A program made the position numbers and the translations under genes. Shown piece by piece: positions 7,282-17,739 of a stretch of 64,000 nt of DNA; positions within the stretch are counted from its first letter, which is position 1, and every line of letters starts with the position of its first letter. Source of the stretch: Spizellomyces punctatus DAOM BR117 (lineage: Eukaryota > Chytridiomycota > Chytridiomycetes > Spizellomycetales > Spizellomycetaceae). The DNA lies in the NCBI RefSeq assembly GCF_000182565.1, contig NW_015971558.1:16593-80592 (forward strand), written 5' to 3'. The notes beneath the pieces were generated by a model, which saw only the letters and a list, made by a program, of their open reading frames with translations, did no database searches and had not been told where the DNA came from.

Positions 7282-10200
7282 GTGGCTCCATACTCTTTAA
7301 GTACCCCCAAAGGGCCAAGGATTCCCCAGAGTCACTTGCTGACTGTGCAAGGTAGAATCCAAGGAATCCCAGTAACCATTCTCCTGGATAATGGGGCAAA
7401 CCAACTCTATGTGTCACAGTCCTTTGTCAAGAAGGCACAACTGGTGACTCATTCTCTCTCTGGAGCAGAAATCTCTATGGCTGATGACAGAAAGCACCAA
7501 GAAATAGGCTTTGTCAAAGGTCTTCAGTACTCAGTAGGAACCTACACAGAACAGTCAGACTTTATAGTAGCCCCAATCAAGTTTGACTTGATCCTGGGTA
7601 TACCTTGGTTTGCCTGGAGGAATCCCAGTATCAACTACAACAAGAACACTGTGACCTTCACCACCTCCCAGCACCCCAGAGTCAGATGGTTTGTTAAGCA
7701 GGCCAGCTCTTCCAACAAATCCCAGAAGTCCAATCTTATCACCATGGTATCAGCAAAGATGTTGGCCAGAACACTGAAGAAGAGGACAGCAACAGCTTTT
7801 GCTGTGTATCTCAAGAACCCTCAAGATACCAGCACCCCTCCAGACACCATGGATTCCAAAGTCACCAAGCTTCTTGAAAACTATCAAGATGTCTTTGCTG
7901 AAGAGCTTCCCCCAGGACTTCCCCCTGAGAGATCAGTAGATCACAGAATTGAACTCAGTGACCCCAACCAGACCCCCTGGAGACCAACCTACCACCTCTC
8001 TTCTTTGGAGTTAGAAGAACTGAGGAAGCAGCTTTCAGAGCTTCTGGAGGCAGGCCACATCAGACCATCCAAGAGCCCATTTGGAGCACCTATCCTCTTT
8101 GTTAAGAAGAAAGAAGGTTCTTTGAGGATGTGTGTGGACTACAGGGCTCTGAATAAAATCACCATCAAGAACAGATATCCCCTCCCTAGGATTGATGAGC
8201 TGATGGATAGGCTGAATGGAGCCCAGGTGTTTACAAAGCTAGATCTGAAGTCAGGCTATTACCAGATCAGAGTCCACCCAGAAGACATCCCCAAGACAGC
8301 CTTCAGAACCAGATATGGTCACTTTGAGTTCCTGGTCATGTCCTTTGGAATGACCAATGCCCCAGCCACTTTCATGACTTTGATGAATGATGTCCTTAGA
8401 TCCTTCTTGGACATCTTTGTTATTGTCTACCTAGATGACATCCTCATCTACTCCAAGACCCCAGAAGATCACCTGCACCACCTCAAGCAGGTTCTGCAAG
8501 CCCTCAGGCAGAACAAGCTGTATGCCAACCCCAGCAAGTGCCAGTTCTTCAAGCAAGAAGTAGAGTTTCTTGGCCAAGGTACTCTCACATGAAGGAGTCA
8601 AGCTTGACCCCAAGAAAGTGCAGACTGTTCAAGAATGGCCCACCCCTCAGAGTGTCACTGAAGTCAGACAGTTCATGGGCCTGGTGAACTACTTCCATAG
8701 CTTTCTGAAGGACCTGGCAGAGCAAGCTGCACCATTGACAGACCTGTTGAGAAATGACAAGCCCTGGACCTGGTCTGAACCTCAGGAGAAAGCTTTTCAG
8801 GAGCTGAAGGATATGGTCACCAAAGCCCCTGTACTCAGACCCTTTGACCCAGCCTTGCCTACCACTGTCTTCCCTGATGCCTCAGGCTATGCAGTCGGTG
8901 CATGGCTTGGACAGGATGATGGGAAAGGCCATGAGACCAGTTGCCTACCACTCCAGGAAGATGGCCCCAGCAGAGACCAGATATGACACCAGAGAACAAG
9001 AGCTGTTAGCCATCCATGATGCCCTCAGAGTTTGGAGGCCCTACCTGGAAGGAACCCCCTTCAAAGTTATCTCAGACCACCAGTCCCTCAAGTGGCTACA
9101 GAACCAGCCCTTCTTGACCAGAAGACAAGCCAGATGGGTCATGAATTTCCAATCTTTTGACTTTGAGATTGGCTATGGCCCAGGAAGACTCCACACAGTG
9201 GCAGACATCCTGTCTAGAAGACCAGACCTGGCCCCAAGATGCATCAAGTGCAAGGCCTTGGTGACAGCAGAGTTGAATGCTGTGACCCACACCACCAGCA
9301 CCCTTCAAGAGAGATTGAAGACCAGTACCACAGAAGACCCAGAACTTCAAGAGCTCCTCCAAGCTTTGGATGACCCCAGGAGACCAGAAGACCAGCAACA
9401 AAGGCTCAAGTACCTCAGCCATCAAGATGGGTTACTCTATTTCCAGGACAGGATCTTTGTTCCTAGTGACCCAGACCTAAGGTTGAGCCTACTCCAAGAA
9501 ACTCATGACACTCAGTATGCTGGACACTTTGGCATCACCAAGACCCATGATGCCCTAGCAAGGCATTACTACTGGCCAAGGATGTACAAGGACATTAAGA
9601 AGTATGTCAAGTCTTGTGATTCCTGCCAGAGAAGCAAACCTAGTCAGCAACCACCAGCAGGCTTGCTGCAGCCCCTCCCAGTACCCAAGACCAGATGGAG
9701 CCAGATCTCCATTGACCTGATCCCTGACCTACCTATGACTTCCTCTGATCACAATGCCATCTTTGTCATTGTTGACAGATTGTCAAAGAGAGGCCACTTC
9801 ATCCCTACCACCAGCAGAGCCTCAGCCAAGAACCTGGCCCTGCTCTTCTTGAAGCACATCTTCAAGCACCATGGCCTCCCAGAAGTGATTGTATCAGACA
9901 GAGACACCAAGTTCACCAGTTCATTCTGGTCCAACTTGATGCAACTCTTAGGCTGCAACACCCTCCTAGCCACTGCAAGGCACCAGCAGACCAATGGACA
10001 GGCAGAGAGAACCATCAAGACTTTGAAGATCTACCTCAGAGCTTTCCTGGAGTACAACATGAAGAATTGGGAAGATCTTCTCCCCTTTGCTGAGTTTGCC
10101 TACAACAACAGTGTCTCAGAAACCACAGGCTTTACCCCATTCTACTTGGAGAATGGCCAGCATCCCAGGACCCCAGCAACACCACCAGGAGAAAGCCATG

Positions 10201-10775
10201 ATCCTGAAGCAACAGACTTCCACCAGTATATTCAGCAACTGCTTCAAGTAGCCAAGGCCAACATGGTCCTGGCCCAAGAAAGACAAGTTCAGCAAGCCAA
10301 CAAGTCTCTCAGCAAGGCCCCAAGCTACCCCCTAGGCTCCAAAGTTTGGCTATCTAGAGAAGGTATCACCCCAGAAGACGAAGCCCAGAGGCCAGCCCAG
10401 AAACTTCTTCACCCCTGGCTTGGACCTTACAGAATCAAGGCCAAGGATGAATTTCAGAATTACACCCTGGAGCTCCCCAGCACCATGAAGATTCATCCAG
10501 TGTTCCATGTGAGACTCCTCAAGCCTTACCTGGACCCCACAGAGGACTTCCCTACCAGACCGGTACCCCCTGAGCCTGAGCCAATTATCCAGCAAGGAGA
10601 AGAGTTTTGGGAAGTTGAGAAGATTCTGGACCACAAGATCAGAAGGAAGAAGAATCTCTACCTCCTCAAGTGGAAAGGCTATCCCTCCTCTCAGAACACC
10701 TGGGAACCAGAAGAAAACCTCCTACCCCATAGCAGAGAAATCTTGAAGGAGTTCCTAGCCCAGAAGGGAGCTTAA
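7282..10775 (+). pseudogene. Gypsy-1 Pol (protease-RT-RNase H-integrase-chromodomain), two frameshifts
   Basis: The frame is open upstream of 7282 through the low-complexity repeats, so the true start is unclear; 7282 itself is GTG. Order: protease with D-N-G-A near 7387 (usual D-S/T-G-A); reverse transcriptase about 7945-8570 with Y-L-D-D at 8429; RNase H about 8840-9230; integrase with an HHCC zinc region about 9500-9630 and D, D, E near 9711, 9897 and 10006; a C-terminal chromodomain about 10605-10740. One-base shifts near 8574 and near 8930 break the frame into three (7282-8592, 8570-8986, 8844-10775). Everything else is well preserved. Arginine is encoded almost only by AGA/AGG. Without gag and with two shifts it is non-autonomous as read here; sequencing or assembly error at the shifts is an alternative. 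Confidence 0.85.
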
Positions 10776-10791
10776 TCTTAAAGTGGGGGAG

Positions 10792-11404
10792 TGTGACAGA
10801 ATTCTTCTGTCAGTGCTAGGGTTATACTGGTTAGATGTGGTTCCAAACTAGTAGTCACATGACTTTGCTGATGGTGTCAGCATTCATTTGACCAGAATTA
10901 GATAAATAAGCAGATTTAGCCATTTCTGGCTAAATTAGATGAGTATTCTGACACACTGGCATCTGCCCCTTTCAATCATGTGGCACAGTGTATTTAGGAT
11001 GACTTGTCTCACTTCTGATTGGCTATAAGTGGTGCAATAGGCTGACAAATAGTTTAGGATGACATGTATGAGTTCTGATTGGTTGCAAATGGTGCAATAG
11101 GCTGACAAATAGTTTAGGATGACATGTATGAGTTCTGATTGGTTGCAAATGGTGCAATAGGCTGACAAATAGTTTAGGATGACATGTATGAGTTCTGATT
11201 GGTTGCAAATGGTGCAATAGGCTGACAAAGAGTTTAGGATGATGTGGGTGAGATCTGATTGGGTAGTTAGGATATAGCATTTGTCAGCCCCTTTGTCTAT
11301 AAAAAGAGGACCTCTCTGAGGCCCCTCAAAGGAGAAAAATAACAAGTAGTAACCAAGTCTTCCCTAGTTTTCTGTTGTCTTCTTGTCCCTGCTAGCCTGT
11401 TACA
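10792..11404 (+). repeat. Gypsy-1 3' LTR with expanded 60-bp units
   Basis: 613 bp, 122 bp longer than the 5' LTR, because the 60-bp CCAAT-bearing unit occurs three times (11052-11111, 11112-11171, 11172-11231) rather than once. TATA at about 11298. Otherwise nearly identical to the 5' copy. Confidence 0.9.
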
Positions 11405-11531
11405 GGACGTAACCTTCCACAGTAGTGGAGAAGTCTCTCTCACGAAAAATGGGTGACAAATTGCGAGCAGCATATGCTGGAACAATGCATATTACCTGGA
11501 AGGAACCCTGAAACCCCAGGGCTTTCCAGAT

Positions 11532-14325
11532 ATGGAAGTCTGTGCAACAGAGGTATTACCTGCCCTTGCACATGCCAGACTCAGACACGTAGGACAACAT
11601 GTCCTAGGAAAGATGGCATCGGCTATGCTTGGCTGGCCCATAGTGGGGGCTCACAGTCATATGGACTGTGAGGCATGCATACTCAGAAAATCATCCCATA
11701 CACCATTTCCAGCAGCCAACAAGGAACCAAGAGAACTTTGTGAGCTGATTCACTCCAATCTACAAGGACCCTTCCGAATTACAGGCCTGACTGGAGAATG
11801 CTATGCTCTCACATACATTGAACACACCTCGAGGTATGGCATTATCTACTGCATCCCAAACAAGGAAGCAGAAACCATCCTCTCCAAATTCAAGGAGTAT
11901 AAGGCATGGATTGAATGCACCATGGACAAGAAAATATGCACTGTGCATACGGACCGAGGAGGTGAATATAATGGTGTCTTCCACAAGTACCTCACGGACT
12001 GTGGGATCCAGCACCAACAAACTATGGCATACTCAAGTCAACAGAATGGTATCGCTGAGCGCTGGAACCATACCAGCTTAGGGTGAGTATGCACCATCTT
12101 TGTGGACATGAAACTGCCATGGAAACTGTGGGCCATCCTAATACAAATGGTGACCTACCTCCACAACCTTACCCCCAACTCCTTGGGCGATAAAACTCCC
12201 CATGAGCTGCTGTTCCAATGCCACCCCAACGTCATGCACCTGAGGCGCATCAGCTGCGTTGCCTATGCCCACGTCCCATCTGCTGGTAGGGACAAGATGG
12301 CCAACAGAGCTAGGAAAACATACCTAGTGGGGTATGCCCAACAAGATGGCACCAAGGCCTACCTTGTCTGGGATCCGGTACGCAACACCATCGTGACCTC
12401 CAGGGACATCAAATTTAATGAAGATGCCCCTCTTGAACTCAAATATCAGCAGGACCCTAGCACTATGGATCTGCTGGATGAGACCACTTCCAATGACGAT
12501 CAGGAGTATCAAATTGACTACATCATGGATGAATGCTGGACTCGCGTGCACAAGCCCGAATACCTTGTGAAATGGCTATAAGGACCCTACCTGGGAACCC
12601 CGAGTCACTGTCGATGACACACAAGCACTGGACACATGGGAAAACCGCATCCAAGCATACACCGTCGACGCACATACAGGGAAAGTAAACCCTGAGTCCC
12701 TCACCTTCAAACAGGCGATGGCTACCCCTGATACCAATGATTACCTGATAGCCTGCCAACAGGAAATTGAATCCCTGAAGGCACACAGCACATACGTCAC
12801 TGTACCGCATCCGCCCCATAAGCGCATAATTGGCACAAAGTGGGTTTGCTGCAAAGTATTCAACCCTGACAGCACATTCAAGAAATACAAAGCCAGAGCA
12901 GTATGCCAAGGCTTCACCCAAAGGCCAGGAATCGACTTCAATGATATGTATTCCCCAACCTTACCACTTCCAATCCTCTGCCTCTTCCTCATGTACATGG
13001 TCCAACATGGATTGGACATACACTCAATGGATGCCATCACTGCTTTTCTCAACAGCAAAATGGACAAGGAAGTCTTCATTGAGCAATTTGAGGGCTTTGA
13101 ACTACCCAACAAGCCAAGGAAAAGCTGGGTACTGATGCTGAAAAAGGTGCTATATGGCCTGAAGCAGTCACCCCTCCTCTGGTACCAAACCCTTAGAACT
13201 GCCCTGGAAGAACTCGGCTACCGCATGGTGGAAATAAGCCCCTGTGTGTTCTACAAGTATGCCGCGCCAGGGCGCACCAACTCCGACATTCAGCCATCCC
13301 TGTCAATGCTCATAATCATAATGATCTTCATGGATGATCTACTGATCCTCACCAAGGATCCTGAACAAATGAACAAGTCAAAGAAGGAGCTTCATAGTAA
13401 GTTTTCCTTTATGGACCAAGGTCACATAACCAACCATCTAGGACTGGCATATGAGTATGACATCTCCGCGGACATAAGGACCCTCAAGTTCTCCAACCTG
13501 ATGTATATTGACAACCTGCTTGACCATTTCAAATTAATGAACTGCCACGCAATTGCCACACCATATGCTGTGTCCACACACAGTCAACAGATGCAAGAAT
13601 CAGCACATTTCCCTAACCCCAAGATATACCAAGAAGCAGTGGGGGCCCTTACTTGGGCTTCCATCTCATGGCGATGGGATATTGCCACTGCGGTCGGATA
13701 TGTTGTGCACAACGTCAGCACACCTACCCAATGTGATTGGGAGGCAGTCAAGTGTATCTTCAAATATCTGAAAGGAACAAGGGACTTTGCCATTACCTAC
13801 ACATCCCTGGAGAAAGATCCCTGCGGTCTCAGGGTGTATATGGATGCGGACTATGAAGGCAACCTCTCGGATTGCAAATCTACGTCTGGCTTGCTAGCTA
13901 CCTGGAATGGCTACCCCATCCATTGGAAAAGCAGCAAGCAAACCTGTGTTGCCCATAGCACCACAGAAGCAGAGTACATCGCAGCAAGTGTGGGATTCAG
14001 AGAGATCCTCTGGATATGCCAAATCCTCGCGGATGTGTTTAGGCCCATTGCTGGCTTCCAGCTCCTACCCACCCCTCTCCATATTGACAATGAGAGTGCT
14101 GCCACTTTAGCCCAAACCAAGGCCATAAACCAACACATGAAACATATTGATGTGCATTACCATGGTATACGTGGAGGCATTGCGGATAAACAAATTGCAA
14201 TTCTGGACACGGATACGAAGGAGCAGATGGCTGATTACTTCACCAAGCCATTAACCCAGGAGGATCATAATCGATTGAGACAGAGAATCCTGAGTGGACT
14301 GGATAATATTCAAATGTGCGCGTGA
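11532..14325 (+). pseudogene. Copia Pol: integrase, chromodomain-like segment, RT, RNase H
   Basis: GAG-pre-integrase zinc region (H..H..C-x2-C) at about 11570-11690. Integrase core follows: the first catalytic position reads H-S-N-L where D is expected (about 11755), the second is in H-T-D-R-G-G-E (about 11950) and E in G-I-A-E-R (about 12052). A TGA at 12084-12086 interrupts the frame, which then continues. At about 12505-12650 lies a chromodomain-like stretch with E-Y-L-V-K-W and T-W-E-P, broken by a small deletion near 12578. RT runs about 12718-13500 with F-M-D-D-L; RNase H about 13790-14300. The 535-codon RT-RNase H frame (12718-14325) is intact. The element cannot be autonomous. A chromodomain between integrase and RT is unusual for copia in my experience. 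Confidence 0.8.
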
Positions 14326-14453
14326 CCCACGTACGTGGCAGCAAACTTTGTGGAAGTGCAACTGGATGATAATGGTGGAATGCAAAAAATGAATATGAAT
14401 AATATTATCTACACAGCAACACCCAAACCACCCAAACCACCAAGTCCGCCTGC

Positions 14454-15278
14454 TCAGCCTGCACCACCAAATCCACCAAAGGGACCAAAAGGACCATCCC
14501 AACCCTCCAAATCTTCACCCTCCAACTCCTCCTCTGTCTCCTCCTCCTCCTCCCCTCTCATCACCTCTGCAAACTCCTCCCCCTCATCCGTCACCACCTC
14601 TTCCAAGAGCCTGGTCAGCTTCGCGATCTCATCACGTACTGCCCCAGCAGCCTTCTTCTTTGCTCTGTGGGCTTTCTCACGCTGGACTTCACTGGGAGGG
14701 AAGGCAGGCAGCCTTCCTCTTCTCCAAGATCTATTAAGGGCCAGATCTTGGAGACCACAATATGTGCCCAGCACCCCCAAACAGATGGGACTGTGTACGG
14801 GGAGTGACCGCATAACATCTCATTCAGTCCTGGCCAGGCCCAAATGCCTTTGCAACACCTCTTCCCGGTCTTTCCAGTGCTGCAAAAAGGTGCACCAATG
14901 AGCTGCCTCTACAAACTCCTCCTCCACTGCACTCAGCTCGCACGCAGGCTTGGGTACCTTCCCCACCGCTGTGGCCACCTTTCTCTTGGCTGTCAACACC
15001 ACAGCCTCAAAAACCCCTCTCCTGCGTCTCTCCTCCAAAACAGGAGTCTCCCTTGCTCTGCCTGATCGTCCCGCACTCGACCCCACACTTGGCGTGGTGG
15101 TCTTGGCCTCTGAAGGAGGAGGGGCTTGGAAAAGCCCCGGTTGCTCCGTAGGGACCAAAGGGACATTGGAACTGGCCACGGAGCTCTCCGCCGTCATCTT
15201 GCACAACCGCCGCAAGAACAAGGTACGCAAAGTTTCACTGGGAACTTTGCCTTTCCCCTTCTCTTCCTTGGGGGCCAT
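14454..15278 (-). pseudogene. Antisense ORF in the 3' region of the copia element
   Basis: Minus-strand frame starting at ATG 15278. It is interrupted by one in-frame TGA near 14817-14819 and then runs on to 14454, about 275 codons in total. The first half is Ser/Pro/Ala-rich and basic with W residues near its end; the second half has a long helical, strongly acidic stretch (runs of E, D) and a Gly/Phe-rich tail. It is not a recognisable gag: no zinc knuckle or capsid motif. It sits between RNase H and the polypurine tract on the opposite strand from pol. The plus strand here is only low-complexity Pro/Ser coding. The gene may be cargo or a former antisense ORF of the element. Confidence 0.5.
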
Positions 15279-15470
15279 AATACAAAAAAAAAAAAAACTG
15301 GAAACACCATTAGCAGCTAGCCAAATGAGCTCTGCAAGTCCACAATGCTGTTGTGGCAGGTCTTACAGTTGATAGAAGTCTGTGTGAAAGTGTAGAAAGT
15401 TGGTGGGCGATGGGTTCTTGTCTTGTAAAGAAAAATAGCAGTTCAGACTTTTGACAGGTCTGAGTGGGGG

Positions 15471-15608
15471 TGTTAGCAATCACAGGTAGCAGACCTCTAA
15501 GCCACTTAACCGCTATGCCATGCGGGCGCATCTTCACTGCGCCACGCGCATCGCTAGATTTCTTTTGCGTTGCTAGCTAGTATATTCAATAGTGACTTCT
15601 TAGCATAC
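15471..15608 (+). repeat. Copia 3' LTR, truncated
   Basis: Begins TGTTAGC directly after a purine tract and ends where the gypsy-2 LTR begins. Only 138 bp remain. Confidence 0.65.
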
Positions 15609-16147
15609 TGTAAGGTAGACCTGTCCTTTGGTATTCGCACGCAAGTGCAAACTTAGATTTTTGCAACGCGTCTCTCATATCCCCATATATAGCTATAGTG
15701 ATCATGTAGCCATGTATGGCCAAAGTATGGCACAGCACGTAACAGTAGTTAGATTATGTAAGCCCCGCCGCACCAATGACCTGTCAAAGTCGTTCGGTTC
15801 TGCGGCAGCCCCGTAGTTGGAAGATCATTTGTCCCTTTATTTTGCTAGTGCCAATCACTTCCGATTGGTGCAAGAGGGACTGCACTGGCAGAGGTGGGAA
15901 ATCTCATGCCGACACCCTGCCGAAGGAGGGAGCAAGCATAAAAGAGCGCTGCTCCAAAGCCCCTCAAGGAGGAGGGCAGGAAGCAAGGAAAAAACTAGAA
16001 GAACAACTAGCCTAGTTAGCACGCAAGGAACTATCAATAGTTCCCTTTCTCTTGTATTAACAACAAAGTCTTTATACAGCCCTCTCGCAGGGCCCAACAA
16101 TTTGCAAGAAAACGTTGACTGAAGCAATCTGGTCGATTGACATTACA
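15609..16147 (+). repeat. Gypsy-2 5' LTR
   Basis: 539 bp, TG..CA. Contains a perfect 8-bp-arm hairpin (GGAACTATCAATAGTTCC) near 16027. Confidence 0.9.
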
Positions 16148-17607
16148 TGGTAGCACCACCTGAGACTACCACACATGATACGGAATCAGAAGACATTCGA
16201 CCCTCTATCATCTTCGACCCATTCGCCTCTGATAAAAACTCAGAAGCTTCTACCTTCAGCCCAGAGCCCCGTGAACAATCCAAAATGTCCAAAGATGATC
16301 ACCCGTTCATCACCATCAAGGAAGAGGGAGAGGACCCAGTCTTCCAATTCGAGGCTGTACCATGGAACAACCAGCCGCCGCAAGAACCAGGGCCCGCACC
16401 GATGCCACCCCCACCACAGCTGCCAATCCCTCCAGGCACTGGTCATCTAGACAGGCTCCTGGTAACCCTCACCAACCTAGCGCAACAGCAAGCATTCGGG
16501 AACGTGATCACGCAACAAGCTGCGGCCAATGCTGCAGCTGCCCGCCGCATTGAGCGCCAGCAAGAAATGATGATTAATGCAATGCTCAGCACACTCAGGG
16601 CATGGTTGCATATGTACAATGGCACACCAGATGCTCGTCAACTAGAAGAGTTCCTAGGAGCCCATAGGAGCTACCTTTGTGTTGCACATGCTAATGAAGG
16701 AAGAAGATCGGATGTGGAGGCACATATCCAAACCTATCTCACAGGTCCAGCTTTAGATTGGTGGCACAACTGGGCTAGCTTCAACCATCATGCCAATACC
16801 CTTGAGGAGCTGGAAACTGCCTTTGTTCACAGGTTCATCCCCCATGACTCTCGAAATAATCTCCACCAGCGGTTCTGGAACTTAATCATGGGCCAGAGTG
16901 TCACAGAGTACACCCAGGCCTTTAATGCCCTTGTGGGAGAGGATATCTTAGGCCATCGACTTACAGGCTGACCTAGAATACCAGATGCCAACATTCTGTG
17001 ATACTATATGGAGGGCATATGCTGAAACCGTGGAGTAGGAGAAGCATTATATAATCATCTCATCTCAATGAAAACAATGCTGTCACTAATGAATGATGAA
17101 GAAGATATATTGGTCCCCCTACAGCAGAGCCTTCATATGGCATATAATGATCAGGGACTCATCAATCGAATTGGTGCGCCCGCACCATCCTCAACCACAC
17201 CAAGTCGCCTGTCCACTTGTGGACGAGGATCCTTCTGTGGCTGCATGACATCCACAGTAACCCGAGGTGCCACTTGGCCAGTAACGAGAGCAAGCTCTGG
17301 CATTGTTTGCAATAACTGCAGAGGAAGAGGGCATTATGCTCGTCAATGCCCATCCACTCCAGTACAAGCTGCCCCGTACCCCACGCAGTCGCCACGAGGT
17401 CCAGGAAGTCCTCGTGGACCCGGACAACCCTCTACCAGAGGTACAGGACCAGGAAGGGGATGTGGGGTCAGAATGTCCCAATCCCAGGTTCAATCAACAA
17501 CAACTGAACACCCTCCAATTGAGTACCAATCCATGGAGGTTGACGAGCCCACCTGGGCAGAGCAAGAGGAACCATCCTCAATTGAAGAAATCTTTGAGGA
17601 TGAATGA
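16148..17607 (+). pseudogene. Gypsy-2 Gag, frameshifted
   Basis: An open stretch of 274 codons (16147-16971) has a Pro-rich N-terminus and a retrotransposon capsid-like region with A-L-D-W-W and a following F-V-H-R-F. The frame breaks near 16940. A second stretch (17068-17607) carries a CCHC zinc knuckle (C-x2-C-x4-H-x4-C, about 17311-17355) followed by a Pro/Gly/Arg-rich tail. Structural nucleocapsid function in an intact relative; non-functional here. Confidence 0.8.
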
Positions 17608-17739
17608 ACGGAGGATTTTTAGCAAAGCCGCTGACTGCCCTGATCCCTTCAATGGCTATGGTACACATGCACGAGGTCATTGTACCATGACTACCAGATC
17701 AGGACCAGAAGGAAGAACCATTACATTGCAATGACCCCA

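Larger units (their letters stand above)
6511..11404 (+). mobile_element. Gypsy-1: gag-less Ty3/gypsy chromovirus
   Basis: Complete LTR-to-LTR element. LTRs start TGTGACAG and end CTGTTACA. A primer-binding-like TGGCAGCACCACC follows the 5' LTR and a purine tract AAAGTGGGGGAG precedes the 3' LTR. The LTR halves are almost identical except for repeat number, so insertion is recent, yet the flanking 5-mers (ATAAG before, GGACG after) do not form a target duplication and the flanks are unrelated. That points to rearrangement after insertion or recombination between elements. The internal region lacks gag. I count only three CpG dinucleotides in the whole 4.9 kb. Confidence 0.9.
11405..15608 (+). 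mobile_element. Truncated Ty1/copia element
   Basis: The 5' end (LTR, gag, protease) is missing: the element starts at the gypsy-1 LTR edge. It retains integrase, RT and RNase H (11532-14325), an antisense ORF (14454-15278), a purine tract GAGTGGGGG ending at 15470 and the first 138 bp of a 3' LTR (15471-15608, starting TGTTAGCAATCAC), cut by the gypsy-2 5' LTR. The rest of its LTR is not seen on the far side of gypsy-2. Confidence 0.8.

Noticed and set aside
6654-7417. Long minus-strand ORFs rich in Gly, Leu, Trp and Phe repeats
   Set aside because: They are mirror readings of the AGAACCCCAG repeat and of the gypsy-1 LTR.
14335-14901. Plus-strand Pro/Ser-rich ORF after the copia RNase H
   Set aside because: Low-complexity shadow of the acidic, helix-rich antisense ORF; starts without context and has no domain.
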